From Astrobacterium formosum (lineage in GTDB: Bacteria > Pseudomonadota > Alphaproteobacteria > Rhizobiales > Xanthobacteraceae): a stretch of 64,000 bases of DNA. The stretch lies in the NCBI GenBank assembly GCA_030848545.1, contig JAVDCA010000013.1:62001-126000 (forward strand), written 5' to 3'. Positions within the stretch are counted from its first letter, which is position 1; each line of letters begins with the position of its first letter. A program made the position numbers and the translations under genes. Below are positions 39,863 through 50,558 of this stretch, one piece after another. The notes under the pieces are model-generated. The model searched no databases. It worked only from the letters and a program-made list of their open reading frames with translations, and had not been told where the DNA came from.

Positions 39863-41452
39863 ATGGCTCCGCGCGTACTCGTCTCCGACTCCCTGTCTCC
39901 CGCCGCCGTGCAGATCTTCAAGCTGCGTGGCGTCGAGGTCGACTTCCAACCCGCCCTTGGCAAGGACAAGGACAAGCTCGCCGAGATCATCGGCAATTAC
40001 GACGGCCTCGCCATCCGCTCCGCCACCAAGGTGTCGGCCAAGATCCTCGAGAAGGCGAGCCGCCTCAAGGTGATCGGCCGCGCCGGCATCGGCGTCGACA
40101 ATGTCGACATCCCGGCCGCGACCGCGAAGGGCATCATCGTGATGAACACCCCCTTCGGCAATTCCATCACCACCGCCGAGCACGCCGTCACCATGATGCT
40201 GGCGCTCGCCCGCCAGATCCCGCAGGCCGACGCCTCGACCCAGGCCGGCAAGTGGGAGAAGAACCGTTTCATGGGCGTGGAGATCACCGGCAAGACGCTC
40301 GGCGTCATCGGTTGCGGCAATATCGGCTCGATCGTCGCCGATCGCGCCCAGGGCCTGAAGATGACGGTGATCGCCTACGATCCGTTCCTCTCGCCCGAGC
40401 GGGCTCTGGACCTCGGCGTCGAAAAGGTCGAGCTCGACGATCTCCTGTCGCGCGCCGACTTCATCACCCTGCACACGCCGCTGACCGAGAAGACCCGCAA
40501 CATCCTCGACGCCAAGGCGCTCGGACGGACCAAGAAAGGCGTGCGCATCGTCAACTGCGCCCGCGGCGGTCTGGTCGACGAGGTGGCACTGCGTGCCGCA
40601 CTTGACGCCGGGCACGTGGCCGGTGCCGCCTTCGACGTCTTCACCGAGGAACCCGCCACCAAGAACGTCCTGTTTGGCCATCCCAACGTGGTGTGCACGC
40701 CGCATCTCGGCGCCTCGACCACGGAGGCGCAGGAGAACGTCGCGCTCCAGGTCGCCGAGCAGATGTCCGACTACCTGTTGCGTGGGGCGATCACCAATGC
40801 GGTGAACTTCCCGTCCATCACCGCCGAGGAGGCGCCGCGTCTCAAGCCCTTCATCGCGCTGGCCGAAAAGCTCGGCTCGTTCGCCGGCCAGTTGACCGAG
40901 ACCGGCATCACGAGGGTGCACGTCGCCTATGACGGCGAAGTCGCCGAGATGAAGATCAAGGCCCTGACCTCCGCCGCGCTCGCCGGCCTGTTGCGGCCGA
41001 TGCTGGGCGACGACGTCAACGTGGTGTCGGCGCCGGCCGTCGCCAAGGAACGCGGCATCCTGGTCGAGGAGACGATCCGCGGTGCCGAGGGCGAATTCGA
41101 CAATCTGATCACCGTCACGGTCATCACCGAGCGCCAGACGCGCCACCTCGCCGGCACCGTCTATGCCGACGGCAAGCCCCGAATCGTCGACATCAAGGGC
41201 ATCCGCATGGACGCCGAGTTCGCCCCCTCGATGATCTACGTCACCAACGAGGACAAGCCGGGCTTCGTCGGCCGATTCGCGTCGCTGCTCGGCGATGCCG
41301 GCATCAACATCGCGACCTTCCATCTCGGCCGCGAGGAGCGCGGCGGCGCCGCCATCTGCCTCGTCGAGGTCGACGGCGACGTGCCGGCCGAGTTGTTGGC
41401 CAAGGTGCAGGCGTTACCGCAGGTCAGGCAGGCGAAGCCGTTGAAATTCTGA
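39863..41452 (+). CDS. serA: D-3-phosphoglycerate dehydrogenase (long, ACT-containing form)
   Basis: 529 residues from ATG 39863. The substrate domain contains VIGRAGIGVDNVDIPAATAKG. The Rossmann fold shows GVIGCGNIGSIVADRAQGLK. The catalytic Arg and Glu lie in NCARGGLVDE and nearby, and the catalytic His in TPHLGASTTEAQ. An intervening ASB domain and a C-terminal ACT domain (MIYVTNEDKPGFVGRFASLL) follow, as in type I enzymes such as that of Mycobacterium. ACT domains usually give serine feedback. Upstream in-frame ATGs lie in the repeat and are rejected. Confidence 0.97.
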   Translation: MAPRVLVSDSLSPAAVQIFKLRGVEVDFQPALGKDKDKLAEIIGNYDGLAIRSATKVSAKILEKASRLKVIGRAGIGVDNVDIPAATAKGIIVMNTPFGNSITTAEHAVTMMLALARQIPQADASTQAGKWEKNRFMGVEITGKTLGVIGCGNIGSIVADRAQGLKMTVIAYDPFLSPERALDLGVEKVELDDLLSRADFITLHTPLTEKTRNILDAKALGRTKKGVRIVNCARGGLVDEVALRAALDAGHVAGAAFDVFTEEPATKNVLFGHPNVVCTPHLGASTTEAQENVALQVAEQMSDYLLRGAITNAVNFPSITAEEAPRLKPFIALAEKLGSFAGQLTETGITRVHVAYDGEVAEMKIKALTSAALAGLLRPMLGDDVNVVSAPAVAKERGILVEETIRGAEGEFDNLITVTVITERQTRHLAGTVYADGKPRIVDIKGIRMDAEFAPSMIYVTNEDKPGFVGRFASLLGDAGINIATFHLGREERGGAAICLVEVDGDVPAELLAKVQALPQVRQAKPLKF

Positions 41453-41559
41453 TCCCGCCGCCGCGGCAGGTGGAGACGCGGCGTGATCCGGGTTACACTG
41501 TCGAGCGTAACTCGGAAGTAGCCGCGCAATCCTCGCGTGCGGCCGCAGGCAGGTTCTCC

Positions 41560-42087
41560 ATGGCGGATCACTATCGCGGTCTGGCGCAGTCGCTGGTCGA
41601 ACTCGGCTTCCTGTTCAGGCGCCAGGGCGAACGACGCCGGGAGGTCTGGCGCAATCGCCAGACCAACCAGGAGGTAACTTTCGACCGCGACGAGGTGACG
41701 CGATCTCGCCCGGCCGCGGACGCCGTCCTGGCGGCCGCGCAGGCGCTACTCGACAATCCCCCGGCCGTACCGGTGGTGGAGAAGACATCCGCCAAGCCGA
41801 CCGCCTCATCAAAGGCCGGCGCCGCGGTGTCCTCGGTCAAATCGTCTTCGTCGAACAGGCCTTCTTCGCAGCCCAAGCTTTCTTCGCCGCGCAAGCCTGC
41901 TTCATCGCGCAAGTCGTCCGCCAAATCCGTGACCAAGGTTCCGGCGAAATCGCCAGCTAAATTGGTGGAAAAGCCGGCGGCCAAATCGGGGACCGATTCG
42001 ACGGCTGCGAAATCGAAGCGCGCGCGGGCCCACGCCCCTTCCCGAACCGCGGGCAAAAGCCCAAAGCCGGCGCCCAGGCGGAAGTAG
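41560..42087 (+). CDS. HicA-like domain fused to a histone-H1-like basic tail
   Basis: 175 residues from ATG 41560. Residues 1-60 resemble the small HicA/dsRBD-like fold: YRGLAQSLVELGFLFRRQGE, REVWRNRQTNQEVTF. HicA toxins have LxxxGF followed by a basic strand and a conserved HR; that catalytic His is not evident here. Residues about 80-175 are low complexity and rich in Lys, Ser, Ala and Pro (KSSAKSVTKVPAKSPAKLVE), like bacterial histone H1 homologues. No HicB antitoxin gene adjoins it. DNA or RNA binding is likely; toxin activity is doubtful. An upstream in-frame ATG (41470) has no supporting homology. Confidence 0.65.
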   Translation: MADHYRGLAQSLVELGFLFRRQGERRREVWRNRQTNQEVTFDRDEVTRSRPAADAVLAAAQALLDNPPAVPVVEKTSAKPTASSKAGAAVSSVKSSSSNRPSSQPKLSSPRKPASSRKSSAKSVTKVPAKSPAKLVEKPAAKSGTDSTAAKSKRARAHAPSRTAGKSPKPAPRRK

Positions 42088-42176
42088 CGTCGCCGGCGAT
42101 GCGACCCGCGCCGCCATCAGCACGCCCGAATTGACGCGCTCCTTCCGCCGCCCACGGGTTTCCAAGGAGGGATGAG

Positions 42177-43808
42177 ATGCGCTGTCTGTCCGCTGCCGCC
42201 GTCCTCATATTCGTCGGCTCCGCCGAGGCTGCCGTCATCGACGTGAATTCGGCCGTCGATGCCGTTATGGTCCATCCCGACGGCGCCACCGTCACCCGCG
42301 TCATCAAGACCGATCTGCCGGCCGGCGACAGCGTGCTCACGGCGCGTGACTTCCCGCCCGGGCTCGATCCCGCCTCGTTGCGCATCGAGGCGACCGCCGG
42401 CTCCCGCGTGGTCATCGGGGCGATCGACGCGCGGCCCCCGCGTGCCGAGCGCCCGCCATCTGCGCCCGAACTGGAGCGGCAGGCGGAGGCGCTGAAGGAC
42501 GAGCGCGCCGCCCTCGACGACGCCATCGCCGCCGCGACGGCGCGCCGGAAGTTCGTCGAGCGCTTCGCGGACAGTTCACCGGTCGGTCTCGGCGACAAGG
42601 GCGAGGCACGTCCGCTCGCCGAATGGCGTGCCGCCTTCGCGGCCGTCGGCGAGGAGATCGCCGCCGTCGACGGCGTGATCCGCGACGCCAAGCTGCGCCA
42701 GCGCGGCATCGACCGCGAGCTCGCCAGGCTGGAAGCCGCCATGAAGGCCGATCCGCCCCGCAAGATGGAAGTGCGCATCGATCTTGCCGCCGAGGCGGCG
42801 GCCAATGCGACGCTTCGCGTCACCTACAGCGTGCGTGGTGCGCGCTGGACGCCGATCTACGACGCCCGGCTCGATACCGGCGGCGCCGGCAAGAAGCCGG
42901 CGCTCGAACTGGTGCGCCGGGCCGAGATCGTGCAGACCTCCGGGGAGGATTGGAGCGACGTGGCGCTTTCCGTGTCGACGGTGCGCACCGCCAAGGGCGG
43001 TGCCGCGCCTGAGCTCAAGCCGCTGATCGTGCGCTATCACGAGCCGCCGCGGCCCATGGCGCGTGGCGCGCTCGACAAGGCTGCCGAGTTCGCGCCGGGA
43101 CGCGTTGGCGCGCCGGCGCCGGCAGCAGCCCCGATGGCGGCGCGCGAGCAGGAGGCGGAGGTCGATACCTCCGGCTTCCAGGTCGTGTTCCGGATTCCCG
43201 GCCGCGTCGCCGTGGCGGCCCATGAGGGTGCGAAGAGCTTTCGCATCGCCAGCGCTTCGATCGGCCCGGAGTTGACCGTGCGCGCCACGCCCGCGATTGA
43301 CGACACCGCCTATCTGGAAGCGGCATTCAAGCACGGGGAAGACGCGCCGCTCCTCGCCGGCCGCGTCTTGATCTATCGCGACGGCATCTTCGTCGGCCGC
43401 GGCCGGATGCCCGCCGCCGCCCGTGAGGAGAGCGTCCGCCTCGGCTTTGGCGCCGACGACAAGGTCAAGGTCACGCGCGCCGTCGTGCGCAAGTCTGAAG
43501 GCTCGGCGGGCCTGATCGCGTCGTCGAAGACGGACGAGCGCGAGTTCAAGATCACGGTCAAGAACGGCCACTCCACCGCTATCCGGATCGCCATCGAGGA
43601 CCAGATCCCGGTCAGCGAGATCGAGGACGTCAAGGTCGAAACCTTGCCGGTGACCACTCAGCCGACCGCGCGCGACACCCGTGATCGCCGCGGCATCCTC
43701 GAATGGACGTTCGACCTCGCGCCGAGCGCGAGTCGCGACATCATGCTCGGCTGGCGCGTGCGCTGGCCGGCGGATAAGTCGGTCATCTATCTGGGGCGGG
43801 GGATGTGA
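42177..43808 (+). CDS. Mucoidy inhibitor MuiA family protein (DUF4139)
   Basis: 543 residues with a signal peptide (LSAAAVLIFVGSAEA). The N-terminal DUF4140-like part (VHPDGATVTRVIKTDLPAGD) is followed by a coiled coil of about 100 residues (LERQAEALKDERAALDDAIAA). The DUF4139 beta domain has LRVTYSVRGARWTPIYDARL, LVRRAEIVQTSGEDWSDVAL and, at the end, LEWTFDLAPSASRDIMLGWR. The family is exported or periplasmic. It is named for one member that affects mucoid growth; biochemical function is unknown. ATG 42177 follows AAGGAGGGATGAG, a very strong site. Confidence 0.9.
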   Translation: MRCLSAAAVLIFVGSAEAAVIDVNSAVDAVMVHPDGATVTRVIKTDLPAGDSVLTARDFPPGLDPASLRIEATAGSRVVIGAIDARPPRAERPPSAPELERQAEALKDERAALDDAIAAATARRKFVERFADSSPVGLGDKGEARPLAEWRAAFAAVGEEIAAVDGVIRDAKLRQRGIDRELARLEAAMKADPPRKMEVRIDLAAEAAANATLRVTYSVRGARWTPIYDARLDTGGAGKKPALELVRRAEIVQTSGEDWSDVALSVSTVRTAKGGAAPELKPLIVRYHEPPRPMARGALDKAAEFAPGRVGAPAPAAAPMAAREQEAEVDTSGFQVVFRIPGRVAVAAHEGAKSFRIASASIGPELTVRATPAIDDTAYLEAAFKHGEDAPLLAGRVLIYRDGIFVGRGRMPAAAREESVRLGFGADDKVKVTRAVVRKSEGSAGLIASSKTDEREFKITVKNGHSTAIRIAIEDQIPVSEIEDVKVETLPVTTQPTARDTRDRRGILEWTFDLAPSASRDIMLGWRVRWPADKSVIYLGRGM

Positions 43809-43819
43809 CACTGCCCTCT

Positions 43820-43860
43820 TCTCCCTCCCCCGCAAGCGGGGGAGGGGGCCGTGGGGCGAG
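43820..43860. repeat. Single GGGGGAGGG palindromic repeat unit
   Basis: CTCCCTCCCCCGCAAGCGGG plus a GGAGGGGGCCGTGGGGCGAG flank. This is one arm of the element found as pairs inside dnaE2. Here it is intergenic, between convergent genes. Confidence 0.8.
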
Positions 43861-43874
43861 GCCTCAAATACCCT

Positions 43875-44729
43875 TCACCTCCGCGCCGCGATGGCAACGC
43901 CGGCGACGACCAGCGCGTAGCCGAGGGCGTGGTAGAGGTGCAGCCGCTCGCCCAGGAACGCGATCGCCATGGCGGAGCCGAACACCGGCATCAGGTGGAT
44001 GAACGGCGCGGCACGGTTGGCGCCGATCAGCTCGACGCCGCGGTTGAGGAACAGATAGGACAAGAGCGACGGGAAGATCGCCACATAGGCGAGAATCGCC
44101 AGCGTCGGCGCGTCGAAGCGCATGTACTGGCCGGTCGCGAGCTCCCACGCAGCCACCGGCGTCAGCACGATCACGCTCGCCCCGACGGTGGCGGCGAGGA
44201 ACGAGAGCGGATGCATGGGCGCGCGCAACCGCAACAACGCCGTGTAGAGCGCGTAGGCGGCGAGCGCCGCCAGGATCCAGACGTCGCCGCGGTTGAAGTC
44301 GATGGCGGCGAACGCGCCGAGATCGCCCCGGCAAACGATGGTGATGGCGCCGGAAAGCGACAGGACGATGCCGAGTGCCTGGCCGGTCGTCAGGCGTTCA
44401 CGGAACAGAAGGAACGTCCAGATCGCCACCGACAGCGGCGCCGTCGACTGCAGCAGCAGCGCGTTGATCACTTCGGTGTACCCGAGCGCATAGTAGTTGA
44501 TGGCGTTGTAACCGCCGTTGCCGGTCGCCGCGAATACGAGCATCAGCACCCATTGGCGGCGGATCGCCTCGCGGTCGCGGATCAGGTGTTGCCCGGCCAG
44601 CGGCAGGAGCAGCACGAAGGCGAGCGCCCAGCGCATCCAGGTGAGCGAGAACGGCGGCACATGGCCGGCCGCCAGACGGCCGACGACCGAGTTGCCCGCC
44701 CAGAACAGCGAGCACAAGGTCAGCAACAC
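43875..44729 (-). CDS. EamA-family (DMT superfamily) transporter
   Basis: At least 284 residues with ten predicted membrane helices in two EamA repeats (LTLCSLFWAGNSVVGRLAAG; later LGERLHLYHALGYALVVAGVAIA). The reading frame starts at GTG 44729. The residues just upstream in frame (SPIRLFDRPYV) look like the normal family N-terminus, but no ATG, GTG or TTG precedes them before a stop. A non-standard start such as CTG or ATT is therefore possible. Substrates are usually amino acids or small metabolites, exported; which one is unknown. It is convergent with the MuiA-type gene. Confidence 0.88.
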   Translation of the reverse strand: MLLTLCSLFWAGNSVVGRLAAGHVPPFSLTWMRWALAFVLLLPLAGQHLIRDREAIRRQWVLMLVFAATGNGGYNAINYYALGYTEVINALLLQSTAPLSVAIWTFLLFRERLTTGQALGIVLSLSGAITIVCRGDLGAFAAIDFNRGDVWILAALAAYALYTALLRLRAPMHPLSFLAATVGASVIVLTPVAAWELATGQYMRFDAPTLAILAYVAIFPSLLSYLFLNRGVELIGANRAAPFIHLMPVFGSAMAIAFLGERLHLYHALGYALVVAGVAIAARR

Positions 44730-46483
<1,754 letters not shown>

Positions 46484-46516
46484 GGCAGACCGCCGACACC
46501 ACAACACTGAAAGCCG

Positions 46517-48238
46517 ATGGCCGACTATCAACCACTGATCGCCAAGGCCGTTGCCGGGCTCGAAAAGAATACCGGCGAGGCGCGCCGCGCCCTCTATGAA
46601 CGTGCCCGCACCGCCTTGGTGTCGCAATTGCGCGGCGTCACGCCGCCATTGAGCGAATCGGACATCACCCGTGAGCGGTTGGCGCTCGAGGAGGCGATCC
46701 GCAAGGTCGAAGCGGAGTCGGCGCGCAAGGCGCGGCTCGATCAGCCGCCGCGCGCCGAGGCGCGACCGCCCGCACGGCCTGCCAAGGAATCGGGGCCGCC
46801 ATCGCCGCCTCTGGCGAGGGAAGCCGTACGGGCCGACGAACAACAGCCGGCGGCTGCGGCCGAGCCCGAGGTCAAGGCCAAGCCCGAAGGGCGGCCGGAT
46901 GCGGGCGTTCCCACGACCGCGGCCGACATGCGCCGTCCTCGCTCCAAGCCGCCGGCCGACCGGACCTCCTTGTCGGACGAAGGCATCAGGGGCTTTCGCG
47001 ACGTGGTGGCCGAGGTCGAAACCCTTGGCGAGGCGACCGCCCATGCCGGCAAGACCGCGCGCGAGGCCTATGCCTCCGTGCCGCCGCCGGGCGCGGACAG
47101 CGAACGCATCGAACCCCATATGGAACCCGAGGGCCTGCGCCCGCGAGCGCGGCGTCCCGTGCCGCCGGAGCCGGCCCGAGGCCAGGAAGCCGCGCGTCCG
47201 ATCGAGCCTCTACCCGGCCGTGACGAGCGTCAGCCGGGCGCGTCCCCCGCCGATTTCGCCCGCGCGATGCCGACCCGCGAGCGCCGCCAGGAACCGGAGC
47301 CGGACCCGCGCCCGAACCCGTACGACCACTACGTCGAGGACGCGGAAGCGTTTTCGGACCGCCCGCCGACCGCCGAGGGCGGGACGGCCGAGATGCGGCC
47401 GTCCCGCCGGGCGCTCGGACGGCCACCGTCGGACGAAGCCGCCGCGCCGCGCCTGCGCGGCCTGCCGCGGTGGGTCAAGACGGCGATCGTCGCCGCCATT
47501 GCGGTCGCGTTGCTCAGTGTCGTGGTGTGGCAGCGCCAACCCATCATCGGAATGGTGGCGGGGCTGTCCTCCATGTTCTCTTCCAAGCCGTCGACGACGC
47601 CGCCGCGCGAAGCGACGCCGTCACGACCGAAGATTTCCGATCGCGTCGGCGACGCGCAGCGTGACGGGCAGGCTGGTCCCGTCGCGCCGGTCGCCCAGCG
47701 CGTCGTCCTCTACGAAGAGGATCCGAGCAACCCGAACGGCAAGCAATACGTGGGCTCGGCCGTATGGCGCATCGAAACGCTGTCGCCGACGCCGGGTCAG
47801 CCGCCCGAGATGGCGGTCAGGGCCGACATCGAAATCCCCGATCGCAAGATCACCATGCGCTGGTCGCTGCGACGCAATACGGACGCCAGCCTGCCGGCGA
47901 GCCATACCATCGAGATCATGTTCAGCCTGCCGCCGGATTTCTCCCACGGCGGCATCCAGAACATCCCCGGCATCCTGATGAAGCAGTCCGAACAGACCCG
48001 CGGCGTTCCGCTCGCCGGCCTCGCCGTCAAGGTCACGACCAACTTCTTCCTGATCGGCCTCTCCGCGGTCGACACCGATATGCAGCGCAATGTCTCACTC
48101 CTGAAGGAGCGCGGCTGGTTCGACGTGCCGGTGGTCTACAACGACGGACGCCGCGCCATCCTGGCGGTGGAAAAAGGAACTCCCGGCGACCGCGCCTTCC
48201 AGGATGCGTTCACGTCCTGGGCTGCCAGAGGCAAGTGA
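46517..48238 (+). CDS. Unknown bitopic membrane protein downstream of purA
   Basis: 573 residues. The N-terminal 60 residues are helical (YQPLIAKAVAGLEKNTGEARRALYERAR). About 230 residues of Pro/Arg/Glu-rich disordered linker follow. One membrane helix lies near residues 315-340 (VKTAIVAAIAVALLSVVVW). The C-terminal 180 residues form a folded domain, outside the cytoplasm, with repeated strands (QRVVLYEEDPSNPNGKQYVG, AVWRIETLSPTPGQPPEMAV, VKVTTNFFLIGLSAVDTDMQ). Similar proteins follow purA in related genomes as far as I recall, but the function is unknown. The topology recalls envelope scaffold proteins; that is only a comparison. Confidence 0.75.
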   Translation: MADYQPLIAKAVAGLEKNTGEARRALYERARTALVSQLRGVTPPLSESDITRERLALEEAIRKVEAESARKARLDQPPRAEARPPARPAKESGPPSPPLAREAVRADEQQPAAAAEPEVKAKPEGRPDAGVPTTAADMRRPRSKPPADRTSLSDEGIRGFRDVVAEVETLGEATAHAGKTAREAYASVPPPGADSERIEPHMEPEGLRPRARRPVPPEPARGQEAARPIEPLPGRDERQPGASPADFARAMPTRERRQEPEPDPRPNPYDHYVEDAEAFSDRPPTAEGGTAEMRPSRRALGRPPSDEAAAPRLRGLPRWVKTAIVAAIAVALLSVVVWQRQPIIGMVAGLSSMFSSKPSTTPPREATPSRPKISDRVGDAQRDGQAGPVAPVAQRVVLYEEDPSNPNGKQYVGSAVWRIETLSPTPGQPPEMAVRADIEIPDRKITMRWSLRRNTDASLPASHTIEIMFSLPPDFSHGGIQNIPGILMKQSEQTRGVPLAGLAVKVTTNFFLIGLSAVDTDMQRNVSLLKERGWFDVPVVYNDGRRAILAVEKGTPGDRAFQDAFTSWAARGK

Positions 48239-48261
48239 GGCCGGTACGCGGCCCACCCATT

Positions 48262-48338
48262 CGTCATTGCGAGCGAAGCAATCCAGCTCTTTCTTTGTGA
48301 TCCTGGATCGCTTTGTCGCTTTGCTCCTCGCAATGACG
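48262..48338. repeat. CGTCATTGCGAG repeat, inverted pair
   Basis: CGTCATTGCGAGCGAAGCAA faces GGATCGCTTTGTCGCTTTG, ending CTCGCAATGACG. It lies between convergent genes, where it could act as a bidirectional terminator. Confidence 0.85.
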
Positions 48339-48377
48339 AGTTTGGCCAATGGTCACCGGTAATGAGCAATGCCGTCG

Positions 48378-49232
48378 TCAATCACGGCGCTCGCAAAATG
48401 CCTTGAAGGCGTCCGCATAATTGGGATGCCAGCGTGACAGCGGCGGGCGGTTCTCGACGATGTCGCCGGCCGCCCACAGGATGCGCCGCTCGTCCAGGGA
48501 GCGTGGCACGTCGTTGTCGGGACACAGGATGTAGAAGTCGCCCGCCTCCAGGCGTTCGCACATGAAATCGACCGTCTGTTCAGCCGTCCAGGCGCCGGAC
48601 GGTTTTTCAATGCGCCCGCGCGCCGTCAGCTCGGTGAACACGAAGCCGGGGATGAGCAGGTGGGCGGTGAGGCGGCAGTCCTTGGTGTTGCGCAGCTCGT
48701 GCTGCAGCGCTTCCGTGAAGGCTTTCACGCCCGCCTTGGCGACGTTGTAGGCGGGATCGCCGGGCGGTGTCGTGATGCCCTGCTTGGAACCGGTGTTGAT
48801 GACGAGGCCCGGACGCCCGCGTGCAATCATGGTCGGCACGAATACCTGCGTGCCATCGATGATGCCGCCGAGATTGACGTCGAGAACGCGCTGCCAATTC
48901 TCCTGCGGTCCGAACATGCCGCTGCCGGGTTGAATGCCGGCATTGTTCATCAGGATATCGGTGCCGCCGAAGCGTTCGCGGACATCGGCTTCGAGCCGCC
49001 GCAGGTCGTCGAGGCGCGACACGTCGACCTCCCAACCGGCAACCGCGGAGGGTCCGCCCGGGGCGGCTGCGCCAAGACGCTCGAGCGCCGCCGCGACGCG
49101 CCCGGCGCCAAGATCGGCGATACAGACGCGAAAGCCGCGCCTCGCGAAGCGCTCGGCGGCAGCGAGCCCGATGCCGCTGGCACCGCCGGTGACGACGGCG
49201 ACCGAATCGGGACGGAGAGTGGAAAGAGTCAT
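48378..49232 (-). CDS. Short-chain dehydrogenase/reductase
   Basis: 284 residues from ATG 49232, with AGAGG 8 bases upstream. The NAD(P) loop is VTGGASGIGLAAAERFARRG, followed by DILMNNAGIQPGSGMF. The catalytic set is INTGSKQGI (Ser) and PAYNVAKAGVKAF (Tyr and Lys). The extended C-terminus (CPDNDVPRSLDERRILW) is found in SDRs of unclear substrate. No pathway partner is adjacent. The longer upstream frame has no supporting features. Confidence 0.9.
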   Translation of the reverse strand: MTLSTLRPDSVAVVTGGASGIGLAAAERFARRGFRVCIADLGAGRVAAALERLGAAAPGGPSAVAGWEVDVSRLDDLRRLEADVRERFGGTDILMNNAGIQPGSGMFGPQENWQRVLDVNLGGIIDGTQVFVPTMIARGRPGLVINTGSKQGITTPPGDPAYNVAKAGVKAFTEALQHELRNTKDCRLTAHLLIPGFVFTELTARGRIEKPSGAWTAEQTVDFMCERLEAGDFYILCPDNDVPRSLDERRILWAAGDIVENRPPLSRWHPNYADAFKAFCERRD

Positions 49233-49411
49233 CGGTAACCTCTTTGGTGGTTCGACGGTGGCCGATCCCGGACGGATGATGGCACGATTTAAGTATATTT
49301 CCGGATCGGGGATGTCGACCAAATCAACGCGTGCGGGCCTCCCGGACATCAGTATGCCATTCCGCGCGACAGCGTGCCTGCCGAGCGCGAATGACATGTG
49401 GATCTGCGCCG

Positions 49412-49753
49412 ATGCATGAACTGACGTTGGCCGAGTCCCTGATCGATCTGGCCGAGGACGAAATCCGCAAGCTTTCCGGCGCTAAGGTGCGCACGGTGCG
49501 GCTGGAAATCGGTGCGCTCGCGGCGGTCGAGCCGGACGCCATGCGGTTCTGCTTCGACGTCGTCGCCCGCGGAACCAGCCTCGAAGGCGTGGCGCTCGAC
49601 ATCGTCACGGTGGCCGGCCGCGGCCGCTGTCTCGCCTGCGGGCATGAAATCGAAGTCCTCGAACGGCCGGCCCTGTGTCCGGACTGCGGCGGCTTCCGCG
49701 TCGAAGTGACGTCCGGCGCCGGCATGCGGCTCAAGGAATTGGAGGTGGAGTGA
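49412..49753 (+). CDS. hypA: HypA, nickel insertion protein for [NiFe]-hydrogenase
   Basis: 113 residues from ATG 49412. It begins [10 protein letters not shown], whose His2 is the conserved nickel ligand. The zinc ribbon has [21 protein letters not shown], with both CxxC pairs at about residues 73-93. HypA delivers nickel to the hydrogenase large subunit with HypB. First gene of a tight hypABFCDE operon. Its stop overlaps the hypB start (TGATG). Confidence 0.95.
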   Translation: MHELTLAESLIDLAEDEIRKLSGAKVRTVRLEIGALAAVEPDAMRFCFDVVARGTSLEGVALDIVTVAGRGRCLACGHEIEVLERPALCPDCGGFRVEVTSGAGMRLKELEVE

Positions 49754-50556
49754 TGTGTGCATTCTGCGGCTGCGGCGACAGCGCCGACGAACGGACGGCT
49801 CATCATCACCACGGCCACGACCATGACCACGCGCATGATCATCACCATGACCACGAACATGGCCATGATCACGTCCACGCAGAGACGAGCGCCCGCCGCA
49901 TCGTCGCGGTCGAGCGCGACCTCCTCGCCAAAAACGACGCTTTCGCGGCCGACAATCGCGCTCGCCTTGCGACGACCGGCACCTTGGCGCTCAATCTGGT
50001 GTCGAGCCCCGGCTCGGGCAAGACCAGCCTCCTGGTTCGCGCCATCACCGACCTCAAGGCACGCCATCCCATCGCCGTCATCGAGGGCGACCAGCAGACA
50101 TCCCGCGACGCCGAGCGCATCCGCGAGACGGGAGTTACCGCCGTCCAGGTCAACACCGGCAAGGGCTGCCACCTCGACGCCCACATGGTCGGCCATGCCC
50201 TCGACGACATTGCGCTTCCAGCCGGCGGACTCCTGTTCATCGAGAACGTGGGCAATCTCATCTGCCCGGCGGCGTTCGATCTCGGCGAGGCCCACAAGGT
50301 GGTGGTGCTTTCGGTCACCGAGGGCGAGGACAAGCCGGCCAAATATCCCGACATGTTCGCGGCCGCCGACCTGATGCTCCTCAACAAGTCGGATCTTCTG
50401 CCGCACCTGGAGTTCGACGTCGGCACCTGCCTCGCGCACGCGTTGCGGGTCAATCCGCGCCTGCAGACACTGGTGGTGTCCGCGCGCACCGGCGAGGGCA
50501 TGGCGGCGTTCTACGCCTGGATCGAGGCGCGGGCCACGCCCGCGCCCGCGCCCTGA
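49753..50556 (+). CDS. hypB: HypB, GTPase and nickel-binding hydrogenase maturation factor
   Basis: 267 residues. The N-terminus [10 protein letters not shown] is the high-affinity nickel motif. A histidine/aspartate-rich stretch follows (residues about 16-43, with some 16 His), which can store nickel. The GTPase domain has [11 protein letters not shown] (P-loop), [29 protein letters not shown] and [11 protein letters not shown]. It hydrolyses GTP to drive nickel transfer from HypA. Start ATG 49753 overlaps the hypA stop. An upstream in-frame extension lies within hypA and is rejected. Confidence 0.96.
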   Translation: MCAFCGCGDSADERTAHHHHGHDHDHAHDHHHDHEHGHDHVHAETSARRIVAVERDLLAKNDAFAADNRARLATTGTLALNLVSSPGSGKTSLLVRAITDLKARHPIAVIEGDQQTSRDAERIRETGVTAVQVNTGKGCHLDAHMVGHALDDIALPAGGLLFIENVGNLICPAAFDLGEAHKVVVLSVTEGEDKPAKYPDMFAAADLMLLNKSDLLPHLEFDVGTCLAHALRVNPRLQTLVVSARTGEGMAAFYAWIEARATPAPAP

Positions 50557-50558
50557 AC

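Noticed and set aside
41560-42087. A HicAB toxin-antitoxin module
   Set aside because: No HicB-like gene is adjacent and the catalytic His of HicA is not evident, so only the domain resemblance is reported.
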